NCBI RefSeq assembly: GCF_009727055.1
Contig: NC_052350.1
Coordinates: 28,135,186 to 28,199,185, forward strand
DNA length: 64,000 nucleotides
Direction of reading: 5' to 3'
Source of the DNA: Benincasa hispida
Lineage: Eukaryota; Streptophyta; Magnoliopsida; Cucurbitales; Cucurbitaceae
Both the position numbers and the translations under genes were made by a program. Each line of letters starts with the position of its first letter. The first letter of the stretch is position 1. This document shows, piece by piece, positions 23,301 to 34,736 of the stretch. The notes below the pieces were generated by a model, which worked only from the letters and a program-made list of their open reading frames with translations, did not search any database and was not told the origin of the DNA.

Positions 23301-24366
23301 ACTGATAAGATTCATCCATGGGGGTGGAGGTTGTCTCTTGGATTGGCCACAGTTCCAGCAACTTTAATGTTCATTGGAGGACTTTTCCTTCCTGAGACAC
23401 CCAACAGTTTGGTAGAGCAGGGCAGAATGGAGGAAGGAAGAGCTGTGCTAGAGAAAATCAGAGGGACGACGAAAGTCGATGCCGAGTTTGATGATCTGAT
23501 CGATGCGAGCAATGAGGCACGAGCGATAAAACACCCGTTCAAGAATCTCTTGAAGCGAAAAAACCGACCCCAGCTAGTGATTGGAGCATTGGGAATTCCT
23601 GCATTCCAACAACTCACTGGCATGAACTCCATTCTGTTCTATGCTCCTGTCATGTTCCAAAGTTTAGGGTTTGGTTCTGATGCAGCCCTTTATTCATCTA
23701 CCATCACAAGTGGTGCCCTTGTTGTTGCTACTTTCATTTCAATGCTTTTGGTAGATAAGTTTGGTAGAAGAGCTTTCTTCCTTGAAGCCGGAGCAGAAAT
23801 GATATGTTGTCTGGTAGGTGCACTTCTCATTTAAATCAACTTTCTTTTAACATGATATCAGAATAGGAGATCTTAACGATATATTGTTTCTATAGATTGC
23901 AGTAGCAGTGACACTCGCACTTAAGTTTGGACAAGGGGAAGAACTTCCAAAAGGGATAGGGATCTTCCTTGTGATAGTGATATGCATATTCGTGTTGGCT
24001 TATGGAAGGTCATGGGGGCCGCTCGGTTGGCTCGTGCCAAGCGAGCTATTTCCATTGGAGACGAGATCGGCCGGGCAGAGCATGGTGGTGTGTGTCAACA
24101 TGCTTTTCACTGCTTTGATAGCGCAGTGTTTCCTTGCTGCTATGTGTCATCTCCGGTACGGAATCTTCCTGTTGTTCGCCGGATTGATTGTAATTATGAG
24201 TAGCTTCATCTTCTTCCTGTTGCCCGAGACTAAACAAGTCCCTATTGAAGAAGTGTATCTATTGTGGCAGAATCATTGGTTTTGGAAGAGAATTGTTGGA
24301 ACAGAGGGTGCAAATGGAGTAAATGGGAATGCCAAAGGAGATAGAAAAAGGAATGAAAGTGTGTAG
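20381..24366 (+). CDS. STP14: Sugar transport protein, STP14-like monosaccharide/H+ symporter
   Basis: A plasma-membrane proton-coupled hexose importer of the major facilitator superfamily (MFS). Exons are 20381-20525, 22652-22974, 23184-23813 and 23896-24366. All introns are GT-AG and the phases join to 522 codons, the usual STP length. Visible motifs: GYDLGVSGG near residues 42-50; the loop RKRGRR at 109-114; PETPNSL at 226-232; QQLTG at 298-302 in the sugar-binding helix; GRSWGPLGW at 403-411; FPLETRSAG at 418-426; LLPETK near the C-terminus. Cys79 and Cys450 match the positions of the lid-domain disulfide known from STP10. The N-terminal [14 protein letters not shown] resembles Arabidopsis STP14, reported as a galactose transporter; that orthology is from memory. 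Intron 1 is long (2.1 kb) and AT-rich. No frame breaks are present. Confidence 0.95.
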
Positions 24367-24818
24367 GAGCAAGAACAACCATTACAAGATTGAAAGAAGT
24401 GGTTATAATAGAGTTTACGAAATGCATATTATAGTAAATTACTATTTTGTGTTTGATTAATTATTCAGTGCATATTAAATATATTGAATCCAATCAATAT
24501 TATTTAACCAACTCTTTTTTTAAATTATCAATTAACCCAAAAATTTAAGTTGATGGATGAAAGTAAATTTAATCTTATATTATCTAACAACATTCTTTTT
24601 TTTGTTCTTATTGCATTTGATTTGTACTTATGAACAAAAAGACACTTATTCTGAAGATTTCATCTTGTTATTACCCTCAAACTTTGGACCTTTATTTTAT
24701 TTTATTATTTCTTGTGTACATGTAGATGACCCTTTTTTTTATGGCTTAAATGAAATATGATCACTTTTGAAAAAGACTATATTTATAACACTTTGCTTGT
24801 GTTATCATCATGAAACAA
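24367..24818. other. 3' flank of the STP gene
   Basis: AT-rich 3' untranslated and flanking DNA up to the target duplication of the solo LTR at 24819. No further gene is seen. Confidence 0.5.
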
Positions 24819-25592
24819 AATTATGTTGGGTTTAATTTGTAAAATGATAAACATTTTCTATAAGCAATATACTTATTATTGATTTCATAAATTGTATGAA
24901 AATCTTAATCTAATGAACTAAGACCCATGACTATTGCATGAGTACTTAAACTTTATGTGGATACATAAGAGTGGATCAGGTTCGAGTAAATAGTCAAAAT
25001 GATCTATGGTACATGAATAAGGTTAGGTACCTTATCTGGTAACACCATTTGTAATGACCCGATCCCCTAGGACTCAAGTTAGGCCGTTACTAAACACATG
25101 CATGCATGAGACTTAAAACGACACCCTTTTATGGTGAAATAAATGCTAAATAAATAAGGTAAATTCAAAAGTCCTTCATTAAATTCAAATATTAAAAACA
25201 AACAATAGGGTACCCATAAATCATAAATGATAATAAATAAGTATGAAAACAAATCTTAATAGTAAGTTTCATACATCAAAACTGAAAGTTGAAAAAAAAT
25301 GAAAAGAAATCTAAATATCATGAGCGGAAGCATAAAAATAGTCTCAATGGCTCGATCACGAATTCCGCTTGTCAATCGTCGGTGCATCTCTACCCTTACC
25401 TGAAACAAAAAAATGAGAAAGGACGAGTATAAAATACTCAGTAAGTAACCCCACTACTGGGGTCAGGCTAGGCATCTATGTCCTCTAGATGCCTACCTCT
25501 GGTAAAAACATATAAACTTCTCTAGTCCTCATGGGACAAATACATACATTAAAAATTGATTTTTATCCTACTGTAGTTAAGCATGTCCATTA

Positions 25593-25845
25593 CCTCTAGT
25601 AAGTCCCGTAGGACTCACAATCTCTGGTGAATCTCGAAGGAAAGCACCACCTCTAGTAAATCTCGAGGGATCCACCACCTCTGGTGAATCCCGAAGGAAA
25701 CACAACCTCTGGTGAATCCCAAAGGAAACCCAACCTCTAGGGAATCCCGAAGGAAACACAACCTCTGGTGAATCTCGAAGGAAACACAACCTCTAGTGAA
25801 TCCCGAAGGAAACACAACCTCTAGTGAATCCCAAAGGAAACACAA
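25593..25845. repeat. 28-bp tandem repeat, about nine units, inside the nested LTR
   Basis: Units resemble CCTCTAGTGAATCCCGAAGG plus AAACACAA. The last six units are most alike, and the first three are more diverged. Because 28 is not a multiple of three, the two overlapping minus-strand open frames show the same peptide motifs in shifted order and are not genes. Confidence 0.9.
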
Positions 25846-26399
25846 CCTCTAGTGGGCATCTAAGTAACAGTGAGGACACTATCACGATTACAGCATCAAA
25901 AGTATCATAACATGGTTATATAACATACATATATACCTCATCATCATAGTTCTATAACATACATATGCATCTCGTCATCATAGTCCCATAATATACATAT
26001 ACATCTCATCATCTTTAGATCAAATAGAATCTCATCGAATAATTATATACTCACTCACGATAGCATTTGAATATCTCTATGTGCATTTAGTCTTTTAAAT
26101 CCTCATATCAGCAGACATACATAAACATAAAACCATCACCAAGTCCTTAGTAAATCTACATTGCTTGACACGTGGGCAGTTCCAGTAGTAAGATTACTTA
26201 CCTCGATACTAGATTCAGATATAGATCCAAGCGGCTGTCTTTAATAATAAATCTTTGAATTTAATTCCCCAACGAAGCTTGAGCAACAACCACCCTCAAG
26301 TTTCCAATCTCCAAAATCTTCCTTCAATCAGACCATGCTTCCAACTTTTAATCCATTTCTCTCTTAAAATTTTCAATTCACAAAGAATTTAACTAACCC

Positions 26400-26770
26400 T
26401 CTTCCACAATGAAATTAATTCTTGACATCCACAATGAAATTAATTCTTGACATTAATTTCAAATTAAATTTGTGTGACATAATCCCCTTCCAAAATGAAA
26501 TTAGACATTAATTTCAAACTAAATTTGTGTGATATAACCCCTTCCAAAACGAAATTAATTATTGACATTAATTTCAAATTAAATTTGTGTGACATAAAAA
26601 GTCCAAATTCCATAACTTCCCTCCAATTAAACCATTAAATTGAAACACCCCTTCCTTCCAAATGAAATTAATTCTTGACATTAATTTCAAATTTAATTTG
26701 TTTGACATTAAAAGCCTATTTCCATAACTTCCCTCCAATTAAACCGTTAAATTGAAACACCCCTTTCTTA
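26400..26770. repeat. Local direct repeats (ATGAAATTAATTCTTGACATT blocks)
   Basis: The block around GAAATTAATTCTTGACATT, then TTTCAAATTAAATTTGTGTG, recurs four to five times with partial deletions. CCATAACTTCCCTCCAATTA occurs twice (about 26611 and 26723). Confidence 0.7.
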
Positions 26771-28341
26771 GCAATTAAATCACAATAATTACATTTTGAA
26801 TTTTCAAAATTCAAAAAATGCCCTCTAATACTAGAAAATATTGAAATTACATTAAGAACAAAATTTGGGGTGTTACACCATTGGATGCGGGTTGTTACAA
26901 AGAGTTGTAAAGACATACAATGTGATCCTGATTCGTACATGTTATGACATGAGGAGTGGGGGTGTCCTATGCAATGAGTTTGCATAAGATCGGACCAAGA
27001 AATAAATCACTCTTACTTTATAACGTTGTTTACTGTATAAGATTAACTATTTCACCTAGATGGCCTAGGTAACTCGATCTTAATACTAAGCTAATTATGA
27101 ACTCCTGTTTATTCGGGATTATCCTTAGATTTGCATAGGTGAGGGTTGGCTCAACAATGCCGACTTAATAAGACTCCCATTCCAGGAGTAAGATCTAATA
27201 AATAGCTGGGGACATAGGGTGCAAGACGGAGTTCACGCCTACCCAATTTAGGGATAGGAGAAAGATTGTTCTCTCAAATACTGAAGGTCTTGAACCATTA
27301 GTTAGAGATTGGATCACAAACTAGTTGTTTAGAGAATGAGTTGGAACTTGATTGCTGATTATGGTTAAATCATGTGGACATAATATATCTACGAGAGTAA
27401 CTATGGGCTTTAGTGGAGTGAACCATTAGTTAAGGAATAGGATTAATCTGGTCTAATGAGTTTAGCCAATTAATCTCGGATGGTTGGAGTCCATGATCGA
27501 TAGGTCCGTGAGGTCCCCTACTAGCTCGTAAATGGACTAGCTCTAGAATAACGTGATAAGTTAATTTGAAACGTTCAAATTATAATTAAGGAAACTAGTA
27601 ATTATATGAGATATAATTACATGTTTAATTTGAGAATTAAACGGAATAGGAGAACTTATATTTAAATATGATTTAAATATATAAAGATGGATGTGTGTAT
27701 AAATTAATTTAGTTTTATTTAAAAAATAATTTATGAAATTAATTCTATAAATTTTTTAGTTTTAAAATCAAAATGGTTTTTAAATATCAAATTTTGATTT
27801 TGAGATAAAATTGGAAAATTGAAAAAACAAAACACAAATGCAAAAACATGGTTTTCCATTATCCATCTCCTACTTGCTCATACAAAGTCATCACTATTGC
27901 CTTGTGTTACTCCAAGCATGAACTGCAACTCATGTAACTCTCTTCCTTGCATGATGATTTGTAATATTTGAAGAGTTTGGAATGAATTTTAGGCATGTAA
28001 TCAAGAGAGAATTTTAGAGAAAATTCATGCTGAAGAAAGAGTTCTTCAACCAGATTGTTGCTGTGAGTAATTCTCAATCCCTTGATTCAAGTTTTTTTTG
28101 AGTCACACAACTCAATTTAGAGCACCGAGAGAATAGTGGAGAAGATCTTGAGATGGTCTGCAATAAGATTTAGAGAAGATTGCAGCTAGAGATCGAGCTT
28201 TGAAGAGGTTCTACAAAGGTATGTCATGAAACTCACTTATTTTCTATAAGAGCATGCTTTATATTTTGCCAAAATTAATGAATTAGAGTGCTTAAATGAT
28301 CATTGTTGCTTCCGCTATTGCTGATACATTCCTACAAATTA

Positions 28342-29080
28342 TGGAATCAACCCCGTTGTATACACACATGTTAATACTCAACTCTCGCTCTTGATTCTCG
28401 CTAATTGCTACTCATTTTTTTTTTCTTTTTTCTTTTTTTCTTTTTGTGATTCATTAATGTAATTTTTTTTTCTTATTAATTTTTTAATTCTCGTTACTCG
28501 CTTCATTACTTGCTTCTCACCACTCGATGTGTTTAATGGAAGGACAACTTAGAAAAATGTAGAAAAACAGGAGGAAAAGATAATTCAATGAGTAACGAGG
28601 GTGGTTGAATATTAGCACATTTACACAATGGATCGATTCCGTAATTTTGCTTCGTGATAACGCAAGGAAAAAGTTATAAAATGAATTTCATTTAGATCTT
28701 GTTTAAATGGATGCCATTCATACAATTTTGTCCTAAATAAAACCTAACATATATTCTTAAAACTCAACTTTTTGTCAAAGTAAAATTATGGACTCATCCC
28801 GTTGGGTATGCATGTTGATACTCACTCTTACTCTCGTCATTTCCTCTCATTATTAGTTGAATTTTCTTTTCCTTTAATCTATCCAGCGATGTGAATTAAA
28901 AAGGAAAAAAAGGAACGAGAATTACCTTAATGAATCACAAAAGGTGGAGGAAAAAAAAGAGTTACCCATCGGAGTCGATTCCGTAATTTCACTTTGTGAT
29001 GATAAAAAAAAATTATAAAATTTAAATTTGTAAATAGTAGTCAGATTTCATTTTGGTCGTTATCGAATGAGTCATGACTA
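28342..29080. repeat. Two diverged direct copies of an unidentified repeat
   Basis: The block near 28344-28400 (CAACCCCGTTGTATACACAC, TTAATACTCA) and the block near 28630-28690 (TCGATTCCGTAATTTTGC) recur in the same order near 28795-28845 and 28970-29030. The two copies are diverged and lie about 0.4 kb apart. No coding sequence is present. Confidence 0.5.
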
Positions 29081-29681
29081 AGGGTGTTAAAAAAAACTCG
29101 ATGATCCAAAAAAATCGATCAACTCAACCCAACCCATGTGATTTGGGTTGGGTTATCAACTCATTTGGGTTAGATTGAATTTTAAATAAATAAAAATTTT
29201 ATGGGTTGGATTGGTTCATGGATTCACCTTATATAACCCAAACCAACTCAAATTTATTATTAACTTTAAAATATATTTTTTTTATTACTTATAATACAAT
29301 TATTTATACATATGTTGATTTTCATTTTATTTAATTTCAATATTTTTTGAATAATTCATTTTTCAACAACTCTTAAAAGTGGTTTCTTTGCATTTTAGAA
29401 AGAAATTTTTTACTATATTAATTGAAATTGAATTGTTAATATTAATTTAATATATGAAAATAATTAAATTGAATTTTTACATATTTATATTTTGCTTAGA
29501 ACAAAATTTTAAATAAATGATTCAAATAATTCGAACCAATCTAACTCAAATATTTTAAAATTAGATTGGGTTGAATTTATTTTTTAATAAAGATTATTTA
29601 GATTAAAAAAATTTATAACTCGAATAATTGGATTGAGTCTAAAAAAATCTTTTTAACCGAACTGAATCCACGAACAACCCT
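29081..29681. mobile_element. hAT-like MITE, copy 2
   Basis: It begins AGGGTGTTAAAAA and ends CCACGAACAACCCT. It shares the subterminal AACCCAACCC / GGGTTGGGTT words and the internal TTGAATTTTTAC-type block with copy 1 at 10886-11256, but is longer (601 bp). No clear target duplication was found. Confidence 0.55.
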
Positions 29682-30297
29682 CGTTTTTACGACCAAACGC
29701 TTGAAACGGAGAAGTGAATTTAAACTCGATGGAACAATTTTTTCTTTTGTTTTGTTTTGTTGTTTTTTTTTAATTTTTCCTGATTGGATGATTACAAAAA
29801 GGAGAACAAATTCCTTTTTCATCAAAAGTTAAAATCAACCTCCATGAACTGGATGATTCAAGATTTGCGACTGGAAATGATTGATTCTTGCACTACTTTG
29901 ATCTGAGCTCAGCCCCACAGATTGCTCTGTTAAAAGCTTGCAATGATTGCTGCTTCAATCGCTCTGAAATTGGCGGGCCAACCCATCCACTTTCCGCCAT
30001 TAACGAACTCGTAAGATGTCCTGACTCGGGCTTTCTTTTCGTCATCATCTAGACTAGATTCTCCTCCTAAAATCGTTGCACCTACTTTTTCCCGGGTGAA
30101 AAGCACTTTACAGATTCGTATAATCCTTTTTTCCTTGATTGTAATCATCTGATGGAATGGAGATTTTTTATTTAAGAATCGAGGGGCAGAGGAATTTGTG
30201 TCTTTTTGTACTCGTAGGGCTGATTTAATTAAGACATGTTTCTTTCAATTATGGGATTTGGAATATTGATGTGGTAATTGATTCGGGTTTTGGCAAT
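29682..30297 (+). promoter_or_regulatory. 5' flank and leader of the first GT47 gene
   Basis: Composition is more balanced from about 29860 to 30240, as expected of a 5' untranslated region. Open frames on the minus strand here are not supported as genes. No confident TATA box was picked. Confidence 0.35.
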
Positions 30298-33108
30298 ATG
30301 GAGATCCGGAGGGTGCTTATTATTACATTTATGATACTTCTGATTCTATTTGCTTTTCAATATTTTGTGTTTCAATATACAAAAAATTTATCCCTATCGT
30401 TTGGAGATAGGGCTTCAACTTTTATGGTGGTTCAGAATGTCTTTCATTTGAACAATTCTGGACTTTATAGATTTCATCCAATTGATACGAGTATTAACAA
30501 CTTGGATACAAAGGAAAATTTTGGTTATGATACTAATAAAAGAGTAAGAGAAGAAGTAGTTGATTTGACATCTGAATTCTTGAATAAGGAGGGTAAGATT
30601 GTTTTTGAGAGTTTGATGTTGGAAAATAGTAATCAAACACAGGATACTGTTATAAGGGACGCAAATGCAGAACTAAGTTACAATCCCCTGATGAAGGGAG
30701 ATGTTTTAAAGGATAGTAATATGACAGCTGATGAAGCTAAAGCCAATAGCAATCCAGGGATGAGTGAAATTAGAAACCAAATTATGTTTGTTCCAAATCA
30801 ATCCCAAGGAACTATGAACAATAGCATTCAAAATGTCGATCAAACATATTCTGAAGTTTCTGTGACTCCAGATGCATCTTCTGGCCAAAAAGAGAGAGTA
30901 AAAAACAGTAGGAAAGAATTAGAAAACAATAATAGGATTGAGCTAGTGAAGAATGGTTCAGTTGTCTTGAATGACAGAACGATGAGGCCTGACGTATCAA
31001 CATTGAGTGGGCCATTTATATCCATATCCCAAATATACTCAAAGTTATCAAGGGCTCACAAGTCTTCTTGTTTGAAGGTATGGATTACATGTCGACGTTC
31101 TGCATTTGAGTAATTGAAACCATCTGGAGTTCTAAACTTTTCACTTGTCGCGTTTGGTAGCAGAGGCCACAATGTAGACCGACATCCCAGCGCGACCGAG
31201 AACTACACTATGCAAGACGGGAGATTGAAAATGCTTCTGTGTTAAGGAGTACTCCAGAAATTAGTGCCTCTGTGTTCAGAAACGTTTCCATGTTTACGAG
31301 GTAATCCAATGCTAAATTTCTCAAGATATTTTTTGTTTAATTTTTCTTGCATATTCCTTTGTTTGTTGGAGACAATGTAGTGGTTAAGCATCCTTGATTC
31401 TGCTCAATGCCACCTATATTGAACTTGGTTTCGTGAACTTAAAATAGTGAAGACTACTCCTAAATATATGGTTCTCTATGGGGAAAGGAAGCAAAAGGTT
31501 AACATTTTTTAGGGTTATATATTTTGCAATTAAAAGAGAAAGGCCAACTATTCTGTTCCTATCAAAAGTTCTCTATGCCCTGAAAATTTCTACCTAAATC
31601 TCTGTCTTGTATTGGTCTTGAAAGGTTTTTAATTATTTCCAGTTGCAAAGCTTTACTTTATCTCAATTAACTTGTGTTATGAGTGGAACATAACACCTTT
31701 GTAGGATTATTTTTGCTCATTCCATGTTACCGTACCAAAATACCAATCACAATTTACAAAGGTGAAGCTTATAGCATGTCATCTTTGCAGGAGTTATGAG
31801 TTGATGGAAAAAATGCTTAAAGTCTATATATATGAGGAAGGAGAAAAACCCGTTTTCCATCAGCCTATATTGACTGGAATTTATGCCTCAGAAGGATGGT
31901 TTATGAAATTGTTGGAAGAAAACAAGAAGTTTGTTGTGAAGGACCCTGAGAAAGCCCATTTATTTTATTTGCCCTTCAGTTCACAGTTCTTAAGATCTGC
32001 ATTTGGAAATAAATTCCGCAACAAGAGGGATCTGCAGAAACTTCTCAAGAACTATGTTGACGTAATTGGGAAGAAGTATCGTTTCTGGAACAGAAATGGA
32101 GGATCAGACCATTTTCTAGTTGCCTGTCATGACTGGGTAGACACTCTAATGCAATAGCTCGATCTAGTTTGAAGTTCTACTATTTCTGCAATGTGACTAC
32201 TCTTTTCTGCCTTCTTCAATTTTCACTATTCATATAAATTTTGCTTCAGTTCATTATGTGATAGTAATGCTTATGTGAATCAAATAGTAGCCTAGATGAA
32301 AATGATTTCCCTTCCCTTATTGGCCTTGCTGTTTTGTCATTTTAGTATCCTAGTAAATAATTTTCTTTGCAATACCAATTCCATGGTAATGTTTTTTTCT
32401 GATGCAGTTTTATTATTTAACTGATATGATCAATTTCAGGCCCCCAAGCTCACTAAGCGTTTGGTGAAGAATTGCATCAGAGCGCTCTGCAACGCGAATG
32501 CTGCTGCAGACTTCGAAATTGGAAAAGACACCAGTTTACCAGTAACATTTGTACATGCAATGGAAGACCTCGTAAACGACATCAGAAGGAAACCTCCTTC
32601 CAAAAGGACCAAGTTGGCCTTCTTTGCAGGGAGCATGCATGGTTATCTTCGGCCGATTCTTCTACACTATTGGGAAAACAAAGAACCTGACATGATGATT
32701 GTTGGCCCAATGCCGAATAGTATCGAAGGGAAAAGTGCCTACATGGAGCAAATGAAGAACAGCAAGTACTGCATATGTGCTCGAGGTTACCAAGTTCATA
32801 CTCCTCGAGTGATTGAAGCGATTCTTAATGAGTGCATCCCAGTGATTGTCTCAGATAACTACGTTCCTCCCTTCTTCGAGGTATTGAATTGGGAATCATT
32901 CTCGGTATTTGTTAAAGAGAGAGAGATACCGAATTTGAGAAACATTCTCCTCTCAATCCCAGAAGAGAACTACCTTACAATGCATTCAAGAGTGAAACTG
33001 GTGCGACAGCATTTCCTCTGGCATGAAAAGCCTGTGAAATATGACACATTTCATATGATCCTTCATTCAATATGGTACACAAGAGTGTTTCAGATCAAAA
33101 TCAACTAA
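30298..33108 (+). CDS. GT47 exostosin-like glycosyltransferase, tandem copy A
   Basis: A type II membrane protein, likely Golgi, of family GT47, whose plant members build cell-wall polysaccharides; the substrate of this subgroup is unknown to me. Exons are 30298-31077, 31164-31300, 31791-32136 and 32440-33108 (643 aa). The first in-frame ATG is 30298; the upstream in-frame codons contain no ATG. Residues about 6-24 form a membrane anchor, followed by a long Asn-rich stem (to about 260) with many N-glycosylation sequons. The exostosin domain starts near YVYIYEEGEKPVFHQP-like sequence in exon 3, with WNRNGGSDHF before the exon 3 end. In exon 4, about 534-560, the nucleotide-sugar motif CARGYQVHTPRVIEAI continues into IPVIVSDNYVPPFF. 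Intron 1 ends in a TAGCAG tandem acceptor. It is most similar to copy B. Confidence 0.92.
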
Positions 33109-33789
33109 CATTGATAAATTTTGGTTATGGATTGAACAAGTAGATTCAACTATCAAGAAGACAGTAGATGAAGTGGTAGAAACTTGAAAGATTTTGTATT
33201 GGCATGCTTTGTCAAAATCAACTTGGTTTTTCATGCCAGCAAAGTGGAGTTCAAACGGTGGGGTCTCATTGAACTCAGAAGAAATATAGTTGACTCATAT
33301 ATTACCATTTCAAGAACAAACATTCTTTGTCACATTCAAAGATTTGATATGATCACGCCTTGCCGCCTTAGATAAACCATAAAATAGATATTTGAGGTGA
33401 CATAATTTTGCTACTTGGGAGTATATTTGTTCAGAATGTTGTATGTACAAATCTTGAATAATGGAAGGAAATTGGTTTGGTTACTCAAGATTCTACCTTA
33501 TTTCAGTTTTTTTTTTTTCCTTTTAAGTTCTATTTCTTTTATGGAAACCTTATTATTTTACTTTGTTAATGTTAATTACTATATTATAATTATTCATTTG
33601 ATTTTTTTTCCCTTTTAAGTTGAAAGGGAGTGGGAATTTGAATATCTAAATTTGAGGACTAATATGGTTTCACTCATCTACATCCATCTCCTTCAATCTC
33701 AAAGGGGAAAAAATATTTTGAAAGGTATTTTTGTTTAAAAAAAGTTTGTCACGTAGTAGGCCCGAATTTAGGAGACATCAAAGTAGAGA
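33109..33789. other. 3' flank of GT47 copy A
   Basis: Probable 3' untranslated region followed by AT-rich spacer. A frame at 33184-33375 has no domain and is not supported. Confidence 0.4.
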
Positions 33790-34195
33790 TATCTACGAGG
33801 TGAGGCTAGGGATGACTTCCCTATCCCCCGTCCCCTGTCCTTGCTATCCATTTCATTCCCCATCTCGTGAAAGAAATTCCTCATAGGGATTGGGGCAGGG
33901 ATTCCTCACAGGGAATTCGTGGGGATCGGGTTCTTGGGGAATTTTTTCTAGATTTTTTTATAAAATAATAATAATAATAATAATAAACTTAAATCACTAA
34001 ATCAAAATTTTTTATATGAATAGGTAAATATCTCACTCATATGTGACAAATATATGATTAGAATGTTTAATTTTCATAATTTCTAAAAATTAAAATTTAA
34101 ATATTACAACAATATATCTTAATCTCTACTTGATAAGATATAAACATATCAAATAAAAAGTTATATATAATTACATATATATATACTCATTGTAC
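33790..34195. mobile_element. Left half of a GGGGAT/CCCC-rich element
   Basis: Runs of GGGGATCGGG, GGGGCAGGG, TCCCCCGTCCCC type lie at 33805-33945. They are followed by an AT-rich body with an (ATA)n run (33965-33987), ending in TATATATATA at 34178-34187. Similar G/C-block DNA reappears at 36620-36765 after the pararetrovirus-like insert, so one older element seems to be split. Confidence 0.4.
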
Positions 34196-34282
34196 AAACA
34201 GATATCAGATATAAGATATTGTGGCATTATCAAACAATCCATCAGCAGTAAAAAAACAACTAGTTAGATATTATTCAGGTAT

Positions 34283-34600
34283 TTGGCTAAGATCTCCAAA
34301 AAATTATTCAACCATAGAAAGAAAATTTTATCAATTGTTGTATGTACAAACAAATTTCAAAGTAATTTAAGCAATAAAAGCTTTTTAACACTTGTTGATT
34401 ACAAAACAGCTACAAATATTTTACAAAAGAATTTTAAAAATATGGTTTCTCGACAAATTTTGCCAGATGGCAAGCAATACTTTCTTATTTTGACTTCAAA
34501 ATTGAAGCTATAAAAGGAAGTACAAACTCCCATCCTGATTATCCTACGAGAAAATTTCTTCAAGGAAAAAGTGAAAAAAAGAGTGAAAGAAAGAAAGAAA
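34283..34600 (+). pseudogene. Decayed pol C-terminus (RNase H tail) of the pararetrovirus-like relic
   Basis: The first frame (34283-34513) holds a segment around VDYKTATNILQKNF typical of the RNase H tail of caulimovirid polyproteins. A one-base shift near 34455 moves the rest of the motif into another frame, which then runs to about 34600 into Lys/Glu-rich sequence. Everything upstream (movement, coat, protease, reverse transcriptase) is missing. Confidence 0.5.
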
Positions 34601-34736
34601 AGAAAGAATTAGTTCTACTTGCAAGAAAGAAGAAAAGAATGATCGTGATCAAGAACAATAACGATCAATACCTCCGCAAACCAAAGTCTCGTACTCTCAA
34701 GCGTTTCAATTTCTCAAAGGAGAATGATCACAATTA

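Larger units (their letters stand above)
25045..26882 (+). mobile_element. Nested solo LTR, probably Ty3-gypsy, TSD CCATT
   Basis: The LTR runs 25050-26877 (1,828 bp), from TGTAATGACCCGATCCCC to GGGGTGTTACA. CCATT flanks both sides (25045-25049, 26878-26882). The TGTAA...TTACA termini fit gypsy LTRs known in plants (clade not resolved). It holds a 28-bp tandem array (25593-25845) and longer repeated blocks at 26400-26770. The strand was chosen only by reading TG to CA; no internal region orients it. Confidence 0.85.
24819..28341 (+). mobile_element. Solo copia LTR (TSD AATTA) split by a younger solo LTR
   Basis: The outer LTR runs from TGTTGGGTTTAATTTG at 24824 to CATTCCTACA ending at 28336. 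AATTA flanks both sides (24819-24823 and 28337-28341). Removing the insert (25050-26877) and one CCATT copy leaves about 1.68 kb. It is a diverged member of the family at 15751, 2881 and 54301. Shared blocks include the GGTGAGGGTTG segment near 27140. Confidence 0.85.

Noticed and set aside
23312..23632. 106-aa minus-strand frame within the STP gene
   Set aside because: It is a shadow of exon 3 of the transporter, whose + strand reading is clearly the real one.
25577..25845. Minus-strand open frames of 70-76 aa with repeated GFTRGCVSF-like motifs
   Set aside because: They are produced by the 28-bp tandem repeat in an LTR and appear in more than one frame.
29930..30148. 72-aa minus-strand frame upstream of GT47 copy A
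   Set aside because: It overlaps the likely 5' leader of a well-supported + strand gene and has no recognisable domain.
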